Shown here: piece by piece, positions 24,559 to 36,915 of the stretch
Numbering within the stretch: position 1 is the first letter of the stretch
How the letters are laid out: each line of letters opens with the position of its first letter
Assembly: GCA_905221605.1 (NCBI GenBank)
Contig: CAJNDS010002104.1
Location: forward strand, 609,534-673,533
DNA length: 64,000 nt
DNA from: Symbiodinium natans
Lineage: Eukaryota; Sar; Dinophyceae; Suessiales; Symbiodiniaceae
Direction of reading: 5' to 3'
Translations under genes and position numbers: made by a program
Notes under the pieces: generated by a model
The model's input: only the letters and a program-made list of their open reading frames with translations
Told to the model about the DNA's origin: nothing
Database searches by the model: none

Positions 24559-25140
24559 GTATATATATGTATATATAGACATAGTGCTTGCGGGGTGGCC
24601 TTGAGCGCCTCGCTGCTGTGTCGTAGAGCCATGCCATCCTCGCTGCCGCTGACATCAACAACACAGCAAGTTGCCTCCTTTGCTGCACGGACACGTCTCC
24701 TTGGAAATTGCGGCGAAAACCACCTCCCGGTCTGACCTTTGTTTTCGCTACTGATCATCAGCAGTTATGCTGCTGGGCTGTGGGTCAATGCCACGTGCGG
24801 CAACGGTGCAAATCTTTCAGGGTCCTGCTTCAGTGTGTCGCCCGCATGTTCCAAGGCCATCGGGTCTGTTTGAACCTGTTGCGCAGGGAATGTGCCACCT
24901 TCTGGGGAGAATGGCGGCTTAATCATTGGGAGAGAAGTAGCCCACGAGGCCAGCTGATGCCCACCGCTGTTGAAGCAGCTGGGCTAGGATTTCTCACCCC
25001 CAACGCCACGGCCAATAACATGTCGGAGGCTCAGCTGCCAGGACGACACCCTTGTCCAGTCGCATCTCCTCTCAGTCTAGAAGCTAAGATGCCTGCAGAT
25101 GCTTGCTGGCTGCTTCACACGCTTTTCCCTGACCCATTGC
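23860..25140 (-). CDS. DUF4116-like repeat protein, partial multi-exon model
   Basis: Three minus-strand segments share the DUF4116 pattern (G-x-AL-x-x-AS-x-x-L-x-x-D): AMGQGKACEAASKHLQ ending at 25093 with a GC donor; DPMALEHAGDTLKQDPERFA starting at 24875 after AG|G; and DGMALRHSSEALKATPQAL near 24.64 kb. A Ser/Pro-rich exon-like stretch (ALEANAPAAPSTSSVGERNT onward) at about 24075-23860 may be its tail. DUF4116 repeats are common in protists and have no known function. A TA microsatellite (about 24504-24578) sits inside an intron. Start, stop and joins were not established; part could belong to the TPR gene downstream. Confidence 0.4.
24504..24578. repeat. TA microsatellite
   Basis: Alternating (TA)n interrupted by TG steps. 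Frames made of Tyr and Ile through it are artefacts. Confidence 0.9.
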
Positions 25141-26689
25141 AGAAAGCATGGACGCTGCAAAGCACCCGTGCGAAAGCGAGCTCCTGTGGCAAGTGCCGTA
25201 GTAAAGCACTGTTGCGCCTGAGTCGACAGCAGCATGACGAGCTTTTGCACAAGTCCATTCCCGGGGCATGGCATCACGCTATTACCCCGATTTCCCTTCA
25301 TGAGGGGAGCTCTTGACAAAACGTCTTTTCGCATTCAAAGAGAGCTGCAGCCGATCCTGGGAGCCTGGGCTTGACGGCCCGTTTCGCTTGCCGCTTGTCA
25401 ACACCTCGGAGGAGGGCAGAACTCCAGCTGTTCTGTGGAGGCTGAGGGCTCAAAGGAAAGTGGCATCCCATGCTCACTGAAGTTTCACGATTCTGCGACG
25501 CATAAGACCCTTCCCCTTGCCTACGCAGCAGTGGAACAGTGTCAGAGATTGCGGCTGGACGTCTGAGAACAGGAGAACCACCCTGTGTCTGACACCAGGG
25601 CCCTGAAATTGGAACAGACGAGCTGCCAGCAGACATTTAATAAAAAAAGTGTTCATCTCGAACCCTACAGTAGCCCACGCCGCCGACGTAGAATACTGTA
25701 TGTTGCACGCTTGAAGACGACGGTCGTGCCGGTTGCCCAACAGTCTAGAAAGGGCCTTCACCTCTTGTCTCTGGCAACGCGGAGGTCTTGAACAACCCTT
25801 GCACAAAGGGCGGGGCAGATCGCAGGATTTGCTGCCAGCACCGATGAAGGCTCCTGAAGCCAATCTATTTTCAGAATCAATGGCCATATTCTGGGAGGCA
25901 ACTGCCGCGCATGTCCGGCCTGAAGGTGGCAAAGCTTCTGCATTACAGCCCGCCTGATAGCTCCATGGAGTCTGATCAGAAGATGAGGCAGCTGCAGGCG
26001 CGGCAAAGTTTATGATGATGTGGATTTATGGCCCCGGCAGCACATGTCTGGCAATCAGGCGATTCGTCTTGTCCTCGTCCGACCTCTGTCCGAGATCGAG
26101 CTTAATTTGGGATGAGAGGTGAAGCCCTTCTAGGCCACTTTCCGTACGAGGCGCAAGGCCATCAAACGATTCGAAACCATTTCCGAGCCAACCCCATAGG
26201 CCCATAGGTGCTGGGTGGTGAAAGCGGCAAGTAAGGCTTCTGCAGCTCCGAACGCGCCTGCCAAACAGCTGCAAAACAGCAGAAATGGAGCGAACCGACT
26301 CCCGGGCTGACTTTGAAGGGGGCCTTCTGGCTGAGCCTCTGGAGGATTCTCCGCCTGGCAGCCGTAGGTTCTTTGCAGAAGAACATGTCTTCTTCGAGCC
26401 CAACAGCCCCGGCTGAGATCTGTTGAGGGTTCCAAACACTTCGTGGGCCGTCGGCACAACAGCTGAACTCGGGGAGAGCCCCAGGTCCCAAGTCAAAGTC
26501 TCATCTTGAGGCTGGCACAGCACGTGCTTGGCGACCCTCCTGTTCTCCAGCTGTGCTGCAGACCTTTAAAATGAAATGGCGGCTGATGTTAAGCCAAAGC
26601 AGAAGCAACATTAGCAAGGTATCGAAGAAGCAAGAGCTATCAAAAGGAACCGGGCAGCTGCACTGCTGGTGCCACAGCATCCGTGTTGC

Positions 26690-27788
26690 ATATCTTCGTG
26701 AGAACGCATCGCCTCAGCTGCATGAAGCATCTTTTGCTAGCGCGTGCCCCCTGTGATTAACGGGCAGGCGCTATTCGTGCTTCGGGTCAGACCAACTCGG
26801 AAACGTCCCTTCATCTCAGCAAAGGAGCAACACGCATCTGGCGAGCTGCTTGTTGGCAAGCTGTTCCGCTGACCTGGGTCCAGCCAAGTGCGGGCGTCTA
26901 GATGAGACTCTCAGCTGCTATCACTGATCGCATGCGGCTCTGCCAAGCTGTATTAACTTGACCCGAGTGCTTGGCATGCCAGCTCCTGCCTGCTTGTCTA
27001 CACCTCAGATGGAGAAAGCATGCAAAGGCCAGCTCTTGGTTCCCCCAAGCCATGCACGGCAGGGTGCCTGCTTTCAAGAGCAGCGTTGGCTCCTGCCATA
27101 AGCAGCTAGAACATAGAAATGCCCTTGCTGACCGTAAAAAACCAACAAATGCATCCACAGACACGTACAAACAGCTGCAGGCAACCCCCGCAAAATGCCA
27201 TTCATGCGTGTTGCGTGACCTATGCCGTGCAATGCTGCGGAAGTGCCCTGGCGTCCTGCTTTCCTGGCAGATGCACCACTGATGCCTGGGCTGGCTGCGT
27301 CGGCTACGTGTGGCCCAACTCGCACTTAGAAGGCTGAGCCTCATTGACTCATGCTATTTGAACTGCTCACACAAGAACTTTTTGTAACTGCCCGCGCCTG
27401 TGCATCGCATATCTTCTTGAAAACGCATCGCCTCAGCCGCACGAAGCATTTTTTGCAATGGGCTACTTGTGCTTCGGGCCAGACCAACTCGGAAACGTCC
27501 CTTCATCTCAGCAAAGGAGCAACACGCATCTGGCGAGCTGCTTGTTGGCAAGCTGTTCCGCTGACCTGGGTCCAGCCAAGTGCGGGTGTCTAGATGAGGC
27601 TCTCAGCTGCTATCACTGATCGCATGCGGCTCTGCCAAGCTGTATTAACTTGACCCGAGTGCTTGGCATGCCAGCTCCTGCCTGCTTGTCTACACCTCAG
27701 ATGGAGAAAGCATGCAAAGGCCAGCTCTTGGTTCCCCCAAGCCATGCACGGCAGGGTGCCTGCTTTCAAGAGCGGCGTTGGCTCCTGC
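26690..27788. repeat. direct repeat of about 400 bp, two close copies plus a degraded third
   Basis: 26690-27096 matches 27405-27788. The core (26783-27096 against 27475-27788) is nearly identical at an offset of 692 bp, including GGTCAGACCAACTCGGAAAC-like and TCAGCTGCTATCACTGATCG segments. A weaker copy of part of the unit (CATCTGGCAAGCTGTTTG) lies at about 28680-28740. No gene is evident in the unit. Confidence 0.75.
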
Positions 27789-30700
27789 CGGCATGGTCGT
27801 TGCCAGGGCGTATTGAAACTGTCTGGTACTGCTGTCTGCATAGCCATGCGCCTACATTCTGGAGATCCCTGGTGCGATGCAGTTTCAGCTCGAAGGGCTG
27901 CTGCATAGCGGATGCCCGCGCTTTCACACTTGCGCGGAGGCTTGCGTGCACGCTTGCAACACCGCTTGGTCAAAGAAAAACATGTTTCCCAACTCTAGAT
28001 TCTGAATCTGACACAATTCATGGCAGTATATGAAAGATGTCATTTGTTCAATCATCCGTCTTGTATGTTGGTGTTGTTTAGATATTAACCACTTACTTAT
28101 ATTTTCATGAACTTTTAATTTGCTGATGGAAAATCGCCAGTTCAACTGGCTTAGACACATAGAGTCATCCAATGGAAAACAGATGGCTCACATGAGCAGT
28201 TCTGAATGAATCAAGAAAAGAATGAGCAAGACAAAGCTGAACAAGACCAAATCAAGCGACAAGAGCAGATCGAACAAGAACATGCAACAAAAGCAACTCA
28301 ACTACACGTGCGTTCACAAATAACATGCCATGCCTTTGAACGGGAACGCTTTACGAAGCTCGGGAAGTGCACTGCGCAGTGCGCACTGCACAGTGCGGCA
28401 GTCCTGCTGTGCTGGCGGACGCCCTGCTGATGCCGCAGCCTGGCTGGCAATGCTACCCACTGGTACGCATGGCCCCCAACCCCTGAATCTCGTGAAAGAC
28501 TCCCCCCCGCACTCCCCCCCGCTGCCCATTAGCACCAGCGCCTCTGCCCTGCAGATCGTTTGAAGAATGCCGCGCCTCGGCTCACCCAAGACAGAGACCC
28601 CAAGATGTCAGACAGGTTGTACGGCGCCATCTTGAATCACACGAGAACAACTCAAAAGAGCTTGAGCACCTGACAACATGCATCTGGCAAGCTGTTTGTT
28701 CGCAAGCTGTTCGGCCGACCTACGTCCAATTGCTTGCCGGGATACCAATCCCAACAACTTGAGAATGCTGCTGCGCTATCTGATCCGAGCACTTGACAGG
28801 CCGGCCGTTGCTCCGCTGTCTACACCTAAAGGGACAGCACGCTCGACAGCATGCGATATGTTCATGTCATAGCATCACAGCAAGCTACGGAAGCTCTGAA
28901 GATAACCATAGGTGGATACTGTTTAGGCCCGCCAAAACCTTCGCAAATGAGAGCTTGGCAGGCTGCTACCGGGGCATTCCGGAGCGCCACCGCAGCCGCA
29001 TCCTTGACCATCTACCGGCTTTGCAACACTCAGGCAGTCGACGTTCCAGACTCTAGAACATATCTCTGCGTAGAAGTTGGCTCATGCCCAGGGAGTGAAA
29101 GCCGCTGACAGTGACGGGCACGCATGCAACTCGAAAAGTACCTATGTCTTTGTTCCTCGGAAGACAGTGAGTGTGACTGGATACGTCCTCGGTGCGAGCT
29201 CGAGGTTGCGAGGGCTCCTGCTGGCAAGAAGACCCATAGCAAAGCAGCCAAGATTCACGCGTAGCTTGCGCCTGCCAGCCCTTGTTGCATGTGTATGTGC
29301 AATGCGCGTGTTTGTTCATAGTCATGCCTGTATACTTGTTTCATATAAGATCACATCATGTAGATAAACCACCAACTTCCAAGAAACCATCGCTGTAGAT
29401 GGCGATGTTAGTCATTACAAGAACTGTGTCCACGAGCTGAGCGCCTGCTGCAACTTGCCATGCGCGCCACACAGCTGTTGAAGAATGGTCCGCCTTGGTT
29501 GGCTACATTGTGGGACACACGAGGCTGTGCTTCACCACCTAGCGTGTGCAGGCTTCCTCAAAGGCCAGAGCAGCACTTGTCTCGCAGCCAGGCGGTTCAA
29601 CATCTGATCCGCTGACCTAGCAAACACGGAAGAGTCGCTGAGATGAGAAGCCTTCTGAGCCTACTGTAAGTCCTTGAACCCAGGTCGCGTATGCCTTTTG
29701 ATGCCGGCCGCTCATTCCCGGAAGGCCCTTCAATCTTGAATGCAACCTGGCCTTGTGCAGCATCTGACGACGACTTGCTTCACGAGACGCCGAGCAGCTG
29801 TTGCATCGGCATCTGCGCAGTCGAAAGCAACGACGAAACGAATTGCGCAACACTTTGCAAAGTCCAAGCACTCCAAAAGAGCGGCCATCAACCGGTGCAG
29901 CACAGCTTGCTCAGAAGACTTCGAGAACATACAAACATATGGCCTGAAAAGCTGCTTTCTTTGTCTTGGTTCGCCGCAGGTCCTCGAGGAAGACTGCCTG
30001 AACATGCAAGGCTTACAGCTCATCACACATCACCGGCCAGGCAAGGCTTGATAAACGACGCATGCCAGCTTGCGTGCATGTGTACACATATAATGCCAGC
30101 GTAGACTACAAACAGTGCGAGACCATGTGAGCCCACTCGCCAAGTGTGACGATGGTCTCGCCTCTCACGAACCCAGAAGTCAAGAAGCGATGAAAGTTGT
30201 GCGTTTCGAGCCCGGACGTCCAATAGCGACCGTCCGAAAGCGAAGACTGTTTCGAACACAGCGCGAAAGCAGCTTCGCAGTCGAGAGAGCCAACAAGCGA
30301 TGACCGGCCCGAGGACGGCAAGCACAGGCACGCGCACGCCCATAGCCCATGCGAGAGCGCGATTTGCGTCCCATGCGCAAGCAGGCTTCGAGAAAAGCGC
30401 ATCGACCTAGCGCCTCCGACCCCCAACGATACAGCCCCCTTAGTAGTGGTCACCACTTTTGGGGAATCATACCACCGCAACCTCAATTCATTGAAGCAGC
30501 CTCCAGCTGATTGTCCCAAGGATTCCATCCCAGAGCAGCGCAACACAGCGCAACACCCCCCAGAAAGATCCAAAAACATCCGAGGAGAGCTTGGAGTGAT
30601 TGGAGCTCGACTTGCTTGGGAAGGACTTGGAGTCACGGTTGGGGCACTGATAGCACGGCCTGAAGGACTCCATAGGGTTGTGTCAGGGTTGCGATTACAC

Positions 30701-31065
30701 GGCTCTGCGATTGGCAGAAGTCGGCCGCAGCGGATGCATCTTCTGCCCGACAACTGAGGGGGTCTCTGGCATCTGTCTTGGTTTTTTGGTCTCCTGCGAG
30801 AATCCGTGGAGTCGTGGTCCGCAATTCATGGCAGCTTCCAGTAGGTTCCCTGGGGCCCTGGGCTTCGCCCTCTCTGAGGAAAACCTCGACTGCGGCGTTT
30901 GCTTGCATAGCGCATGCAAATCGTGGCAGCCCACCTGAGACTGGTGATCTCTGATGAGAGGTCACAAGGCTTCGCACACTTCCTTCAATGGCCTGGCAGA
31001 GTGAAAGAGATCACTGCACTCGAAGATGAAATTACATTGAAAAAAACAGCAATGATAATGATCCA

Positions 31066-31145
31066 TATATATAATTTTTTCTTTTTGTATATATGTTATA
31101 TATATATATATATAACAATCAAAAACATATATATATATATATACA
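31066..31145. repeat. TA microsatellite
   Basis: Two (TA)n runs are separated by an A/C-rich spacer. They are non-coding. A short telomere-like tract follows at 31375-31400. Confidence 0.85.
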
Positions 31146-33611
31146 TATGTAAGAAGAAGAGCTGCAGAAGAAGTGGGAATCGAGATTTCTCGAGCGCTAG
31201 ACTCCGCTGCTGGCCTGCGTCCACTGACTAAGCGCATCTGGCTGCAGCCTTGGGGCCCAATAAGTGCTTGCTCATGCAACCCGCCAAGCTGTCCCCGAAA
31301 GACGCACCGCAGGGACTACGCAGGTCACTTCAGTACGAAAGGAAAAAAGGCGTACAGGCGACACCTTACCGACAGGGTTTAGGGTATAGGGTTTAGGGGT
31401 ATACTGACATTGGGACTTCAAGCTACAGATGTGTTGTACCACTGCAGATATGAGGAGAATCTGGGCTTCGCCTGCCTTATGGGGGATACAGTGCCTAGCA
31501 TACCATCATGGCGAAGTGGTGCGCAGTCCGGTTCATAACAGCTACACAAGCCAGCAGTCCAGAGAGAACGAGCTAACAAACACAAGTCCTGGGAGGCGGG
31601 TGTTGCATTGGCGATGCTACGACGGGGCTTTTGCAGATACCCCTAGCCCTATTTCAAGCAACAGATGCCGAGCATTCGACGTGTCAAAGTACACCATCCA
31701 CCGCGACTTTCCAGCCTGCCAAAGAAGCAGCCTTGCCAGCCTACAATGCCAAGTCCAGGCTCAGCGAGCCGTGAGAGGCATGATGCTTTCACCAAAGTCG
31801 CCTCTGGCTCGAGGTCCAAGACAAAACCAAAGGGTCTCGTTCGGCCTGCCAGAGGCATCCAGAGAGGCTGAAGGATGCGGAAACCCGCAGTTTCAGTGGG
31901 CTTGGACTGTCTGGGAGCCATTGGGCTCGACACTCTGGTCACTATTGAGGCACCATTGACAACCCATACCCTTGTCCCTTTCCTCGATTTGAGTGGACGG
32001 GCTGCCCCGCTACTGCTACAGCACTCGGCTTCACTTCTGAGCATGCCGCTGTAGAGTACTGATTGGCCAGGGGCATCCGGAGCCTCGTGCGAGTGACATA
32101 GTCTAGTTGGATTTCATTTGCAGCAGCAACTGTCACCGGCGGGATGACTTCACTACTGACTTGGTCTGACATGCCACTTGCTTGCAACAGGGAAGAGACC
32201 TGCACATCTCAGCAACAACCTCCGCGGCGAATAAGCCCAATTTAAAGCGAAGCCACCAGGATGCACTACTTTTGGCTCTCATGGACCACTACAACACATG
32301 TTGCAAAAAATAATGGGGGGGGGGGGACCAAGACCGGATCTCAAGCACGGGGCCTTGAAGGGAACGACTTTGCTGCGCGCGTTCAGCTCGAACGCGGCTT
32401 TGGGCGACAAGCAGGTCTGCGAAGTTGTGAATCCGGAGAATGGCCCTTGTGCTCTATGCTGCCTATGCTGCAAAGATCTGCAAAGCAGCCACACAGACTG
32501 TTCCTGATTCCCTCAACAGACTTGATGCTGGGACAGCAGGTCCACCTACGGGTGCTGTGGATGTGGACGTGCTTCTCTGAGGCGATCGTGTCGACCAAGC
32601 AACCGAAACAAGGCCTCGTCCTGGAAAGTCTTCAAGCGACCGCGTTGAAGAACAACCCAGCGCTTCTGCCTGAGACACCGGCATCGCAACATCTCCTAGC
32701 CCGGAAAGCTCCAGGTTGCTCGACTGGTAACATGCCACCTGTGCAGGCTGGGCCTGCGGGGAATAGGGCTAACAGGACCCAAAAGCAAACATGCCAATGA
32801 CTTAGTCTGGCTTGTGATGCCCGGTTGGGCCGACTTCGTGCCCACGAAATCACTGAGCCACGTACCATTTAAAGTCCACCATTGGGCCACGCCTTTGAAG
32901 AGCAGCATGTGCGATTGGCGGGACATAGTAGGAAGAGAAGGGAGCACCACGAAGACGCGCCGTGCGATTCCCGGATGGGTTCCTACATACCCAGCCGAGG
33001 ATCAAAGCAAGCTGAATCCACAAAGGTCCAATCGGAAATGTCAAAGCAACGAACTAAGCATTTGAATGAGAATGCTGCGCGAACCCATGAGATTAGGCAT
33101 CGTCGCCAGCCTTTCAACCCATCCGGCGAGATCGTAATCCTCCTTAGATGCACCCTCTCTTTGCAGTCACACTCTCCGGCTAATCTTCCGCCTATTCACT
33201 CGAAGCATCTCCAACCAAGCGTGCACAAAACCTGGCTCACGTTTTGGGATGCGCTGGCGCGCGGTGAATTGAGCATGGCTTGTGGGTCGCAGCCATTCGG
33301 CCACCCCGAAACAAGCCATGCAAGAGCAATGGGGTACGAAGTGAAGCAGGCCTGGACGGGATTCCTGGACACCGTTGCACTCGTATGCTTCCGAACTCGA
33401 AGCTGCTCGAAGCTCAAGCCATTCCTACGATGGTCCTACTTCTTCAAGCTGCATACCGCCGCTGCTGCAGCGGGAAAAACAGCATTAAAATCTTGGGTGG
33501 AGTGAGAGACGCCGCACTAAGCATGGTGCGACGCAACTCACCGGGAGTGAGGCTGTCATATATAGCGCTGGAAACTGTTGAAGACAGCGTGTTGATGAAA
33601 ACTCGCAACTC

Positions 33612-36401
33612 TCAGAGCTCCTCCTTCGCGGCAGCCTCCAGCTTCGGAATGATCTGCTTCCTTGGTGTGGCAGTGGTGAGGCTCTGCCACCCTCGTCCCA
33701 CAGCCAGACTGGAGTGGACTCTGAGACGATGTCAACTGGCCCTAGCCGAAGCAGAACACTTTCGTATCTGAGGAGGGCTCTTGCGTGAGAGGACGTTCGG
33801 GAGGACCACCTGGCCCGCTGCATCCACTTTCACGCCCCAGGCTTTCCTCAGCTGTCGGCTGCTGTCTCAAGTGATGTCAAAGGGAAGCCAGCAGACACAT
33901 ATTCATGTACATGCAAGTGCAGATATAAATAAATAAATAAATATATATATATATATACATATATATACTCTCACAGAAATGCCACTTATGCCACGTGCTC
34001 GCCGTGCCTAAGCAAGCAATTAGAAAGACACGCTGCCACTAGCGCAACCCAGCATCTCCACCAACTTGGTAGCTGTAGGAGAGGAGGAGATGAACGTGGC
34101 GGCTTCCTTGAGTATGTCAACCACCTCGGCATAGATGCGCCACAAGCTGAAACATTTCAACAACATTTCTTGCTCCGAAACATCATGAACCACTGTCACT
34201 GGACAATGTTTAGGTCGCTTCCCTGACGCAGGGCACCAAGTGATTCGATGAGAGCAGAAAACCGCAATACATTGTCCGTGCTTGATTTTTTGGCACTATC
34301 CTGCCAGGCTGCGAAGAACAGCACATCGTCCAGCTTCTCGTCCGCAGTCAACTTTTTCATGGCAGCTACCAGCCTTGTCTTCATGACGCTGCACAGGACT
34401 GATGACTGGAGAAGGAGACGAAGGGAGGTTCGACAAAGCCATCAAAGACTGCTGATGCCAATGGGCCCGCGAGCTGTGAGTGTTACACTTGCCAATGCTG
34501 CAAATCTCGATGTGCGAGAAACTACCTGCTAAACCACCCGCCCTTCCTGCAACACGGACTTTGCCAGTGCAACAAACCCGTGCGGTGCTGCACCAAGCAA
34601 CACTCCACCAAACTGAAGAGTCAACAGGGCTGGCATAGGGTTCTGCAGCGTCAGGCTGCTAAGCATACTGCGTGTCAGCGAGTTGCCACAGATTTGCAAA
34701 AACAAAAAAAGGTTGTTTTTCTCTCCAGGAAGCTCGTCCTTCTTTGCCAGTGGTCCAGAGGCCTTGGTCGTCTCCATGACCGACACCCGAAGCTTCTTTC
34801 CTCCGATCGTGAAAATCTTCCTGGGGCATCGCAAGGCCGACACAACATGACGCTCCATTCCTGGACGCCTGAGCCACCTGCCTGCGTTCTTGAGAACACT
34901 TAGACTGACTGGAGCGAATCTTCTTGGGCCCTAGGCTCGTGTCCATCATTATCAGCTCTGACGGGCTCAAGTGGTCCACGTTGGCCTTCGCCTCCAGCAT
35001 CCCCTCGGCGAAGTCGTGAACATCGAGGCCTCAAAGGTTCCGTGTTCACGAGTTCTCGCGCGTGCTCACGAGTGCTCACGACTGCGCTCACGCTCGCCCA
35101 GCCCCATGGGCCCCCTGGGCTCATCCCATCTTCTAAGCGCTTCGGTGATGTGACAAAACCCGGCATCCCGGCATCTGAGGCGAGCGCCGGCGAGCTTGCC
35201 CAGCTCAGCGGCGTGGGTCTTGTCGAGCTCAGTGGTCGTCGGCGATCGAAACTCCAAGGAGTCCGACAGAATTCCTCACCGAGCTGCATAGGCGAGCAAA
35301 GCGACACTGAAGGCAATTGATGGACGCATCACAAAGTCTCCGGCCTGCAAGCATCAAGCCCGCCACCTCCTTCGGCGGGGACAAGCCGATAAGCTTGGCT
35401 CGCGCGTAAAGGATACTTGTGGCAGAGCACAGGGGCCGCATGTCCACCTGAGCAGGTTTCACGGCTGGTGCCGTCTTGCCCCATTTGCCTACAACAAGTT
35501 CTTTCACGATAAAGGCCCTTCGCCTCCAAAGGCTCTGCGTTGGTGAGGCCGCTGAGCTTGTGGTGGTCTACGATGGAGTGGATGCTGGCTTTCAGGATGC
35601 CCTGGGCCAAGGGTACGGCTTCTGGCCATAGAACAGCACCGTACACGTGCTGGAACAGCACCGAACGGCTACGACTCCCAGCTACCTCGGGGAGCTCTTG
35701 CGGGTTGTTTGTGTCCACCACAGCCACGGTGTCCTCTTCTCACTCGTCGATGCTAAAGTTTGCTGAGGGCTACGGCTTAGAGGAGTGTTTGTGTGAGGGA
35801 AGTGGCCCCTGCTGGACATGTGATATCATACAATTGCCAAATTGCGTACCAACCAAACCCATGGCCGAAACACACCCTCCCACCTTCCCCGAGACGTCGG
35901 CCAAAAGTGGGGGCACCGTTACACCAAGGCGCTTGAGCACAAAGTCCTTGGAGCTTCAAAAATCGGGATCCCGAAACTATGCTCTTCCTGCGTCCGGCAC
36001 TACCGGTACTGCAGCCTCGGTAGACCACAACGAGCAAGTGGAGTCAGGAGTCTGTCTCTGGATTCAGCTCACCGAGGCGATAGGCCGTTGCAGAGATGTT
36101 GCGGGCATTCAGCTCCCAGGCATAAACCTTGCTTCGGGCTTTCTGCAAGCGCACAGGTACAACAACATATCATGATCTCGGGGCAGGCTGTAAGGCACTC
36201 GCCAGAGCCGCTGTCACAGTGTCCGTGTCCGGGACCTGGCAGCTACGTCTCTGCCGTGGAAAGTCAGTCGCTCTGTCGCTTTACGACCTACCTCGACCAC
36301 AGACCACCCGCCTTGTGGCCGAACACCGCGAGGACAGGCGAAGCCGCCGCCGCCGAAGACGCCGAAGCCGCCGAGAGCAAGCACCAAGCAAGGAGGCTCA
36401 T
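33612..36401 (-). CDS. ppaC: family II (Mn-dependent, DHH) inorganic pyrophosphatase, copy 1
   Basis: Fourteen exons join in frame to 335 residues: 36401-36312, 36235-36197, 36127-36053, 35946-35884, 35733-35686, 35601-35524, 35447-35345, 35274-35188, 35029-34939, 34820-34734, 34373-34310, 34124-34057, 33846-33781 and 33660-33612. The protein hydrolyses pyrophosphate to phosphate. All family II active-site motifs are present: GHK-VPDTDT, RLGELNPET, VVDTNN, IVDHHKL, GILSDSL, MDTKIF and the C-terminal SRKKQ. Length is usual for the family (about 310) plus a leader: residues 1-20 (MSLLAWCLLSAASASSAAAA) form a signal peptide, so export or entry to an endomembrane compartment is inferred. Thirteen introns: donors 7 GC, 4 GA, 2 GT; every acceptor is AG|G. 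It lies 514 bp downstream of copy 2 on the same strand. Confidence 0.93.
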
Positions 36402-36915
36402 TCTTTTGAGGGCACTTTGTGGCGGCCTCACCTAGCCCAGCCTAGCCCTGGGCTTGAGCAGGAAAACCTCACCCGAGCCGGCTTCAATGGGAACGGGGGA
36501 GAAATGAAACTTGCCTCTTGATTCTTTTGATGCCTGGAAGTGTCTAAAATCTAGAACGCCCAAAGAAGCTGTAGATCATGAGACCTTCGGCCAATACTCT
36601 GTCTAAAGGCAAGCCCGCGGCTTGCTCAAGACCCAAACTGTCAGCCTGCGCGCCGACAGAAGGGCCGAACACAAAAGGAGAGGCCAGATCTGGCCCAGAC
36701 CCCCCGGTGCTTTACACTTCAGGCCGAGAATGGGGTCCTGATGGGTTCTGGCCCAGAAAGAAAGCCCACCTGTACAAGGCAGTCACCGAGGCCATGCTGA
36801 AGCCATCCCTGGTACGGCGGTCACTCAATCACGGGGGCTAGGGCGCAATGAGAGCGGAACAGTTTCAACATGCATCAACGCCGCGTGCCTGCTGGTCGCT
36901 CTTTGCCTGCAGGGT
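36402..36915. other. spacer between the two pyrophosphatase copies
   Basis: About 514 bp separate the stop of copy 2 from the start of copy 1. The part around 36480-36530 (CTTCAATGGGAACGGGGG, then TTGATTCTTTT) and 36838-36912 (GGGCGCAATGAGAGCGGAA through CTCTTTGCCTGCAGGGT) recurs upstream of copy 2 at 40318-40466. Any promoter for copy 1 should lie here, but I see no TATA box; dinoflagellate promoters generally lack one. Confidence 0.6.

Larger units (their letters stand above)
25140..33600. other. about 8.5 kb without a recognised gene
   Basis: Long but patternless frames exist on both strands, for example minus 26026-26523, 30106-30753 and 31649-32205. In several places two or three frames are open at once, so openness is weak evidence. 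Exon-like fragments on the minus strand include LHLSSQIKLDLGQRSDEDKT (about 26.1 kb), NEIQLDYVTRTRLRMPLANQ (about 32.1 kb) and LLFKGVAQWWTLNGTWLSDF (about 32.9-32.8 kb). I could not assign a family or join exons. The stretch also holds a direct repeat (26690-27788), a TA microsatellite (about 31066-31145), a short telomere-like tract (31375-31400) and another AT run (33928-33968). Confidence 0.4.

Noticed and set aside
30106-30753. 215-codon minus-strand frame
   Set aside because: No motif, mixed composition, other frames also open; not called as a gene, only noted in the unresolved stretch.
34900-35316. 138-codon frames duplicated at 34900-35316 and 38485-38901
   Set aside because: Conserved because the pyrophosphatase gene is duplicated; the frame crosses introns and is not the spliced reading frame.
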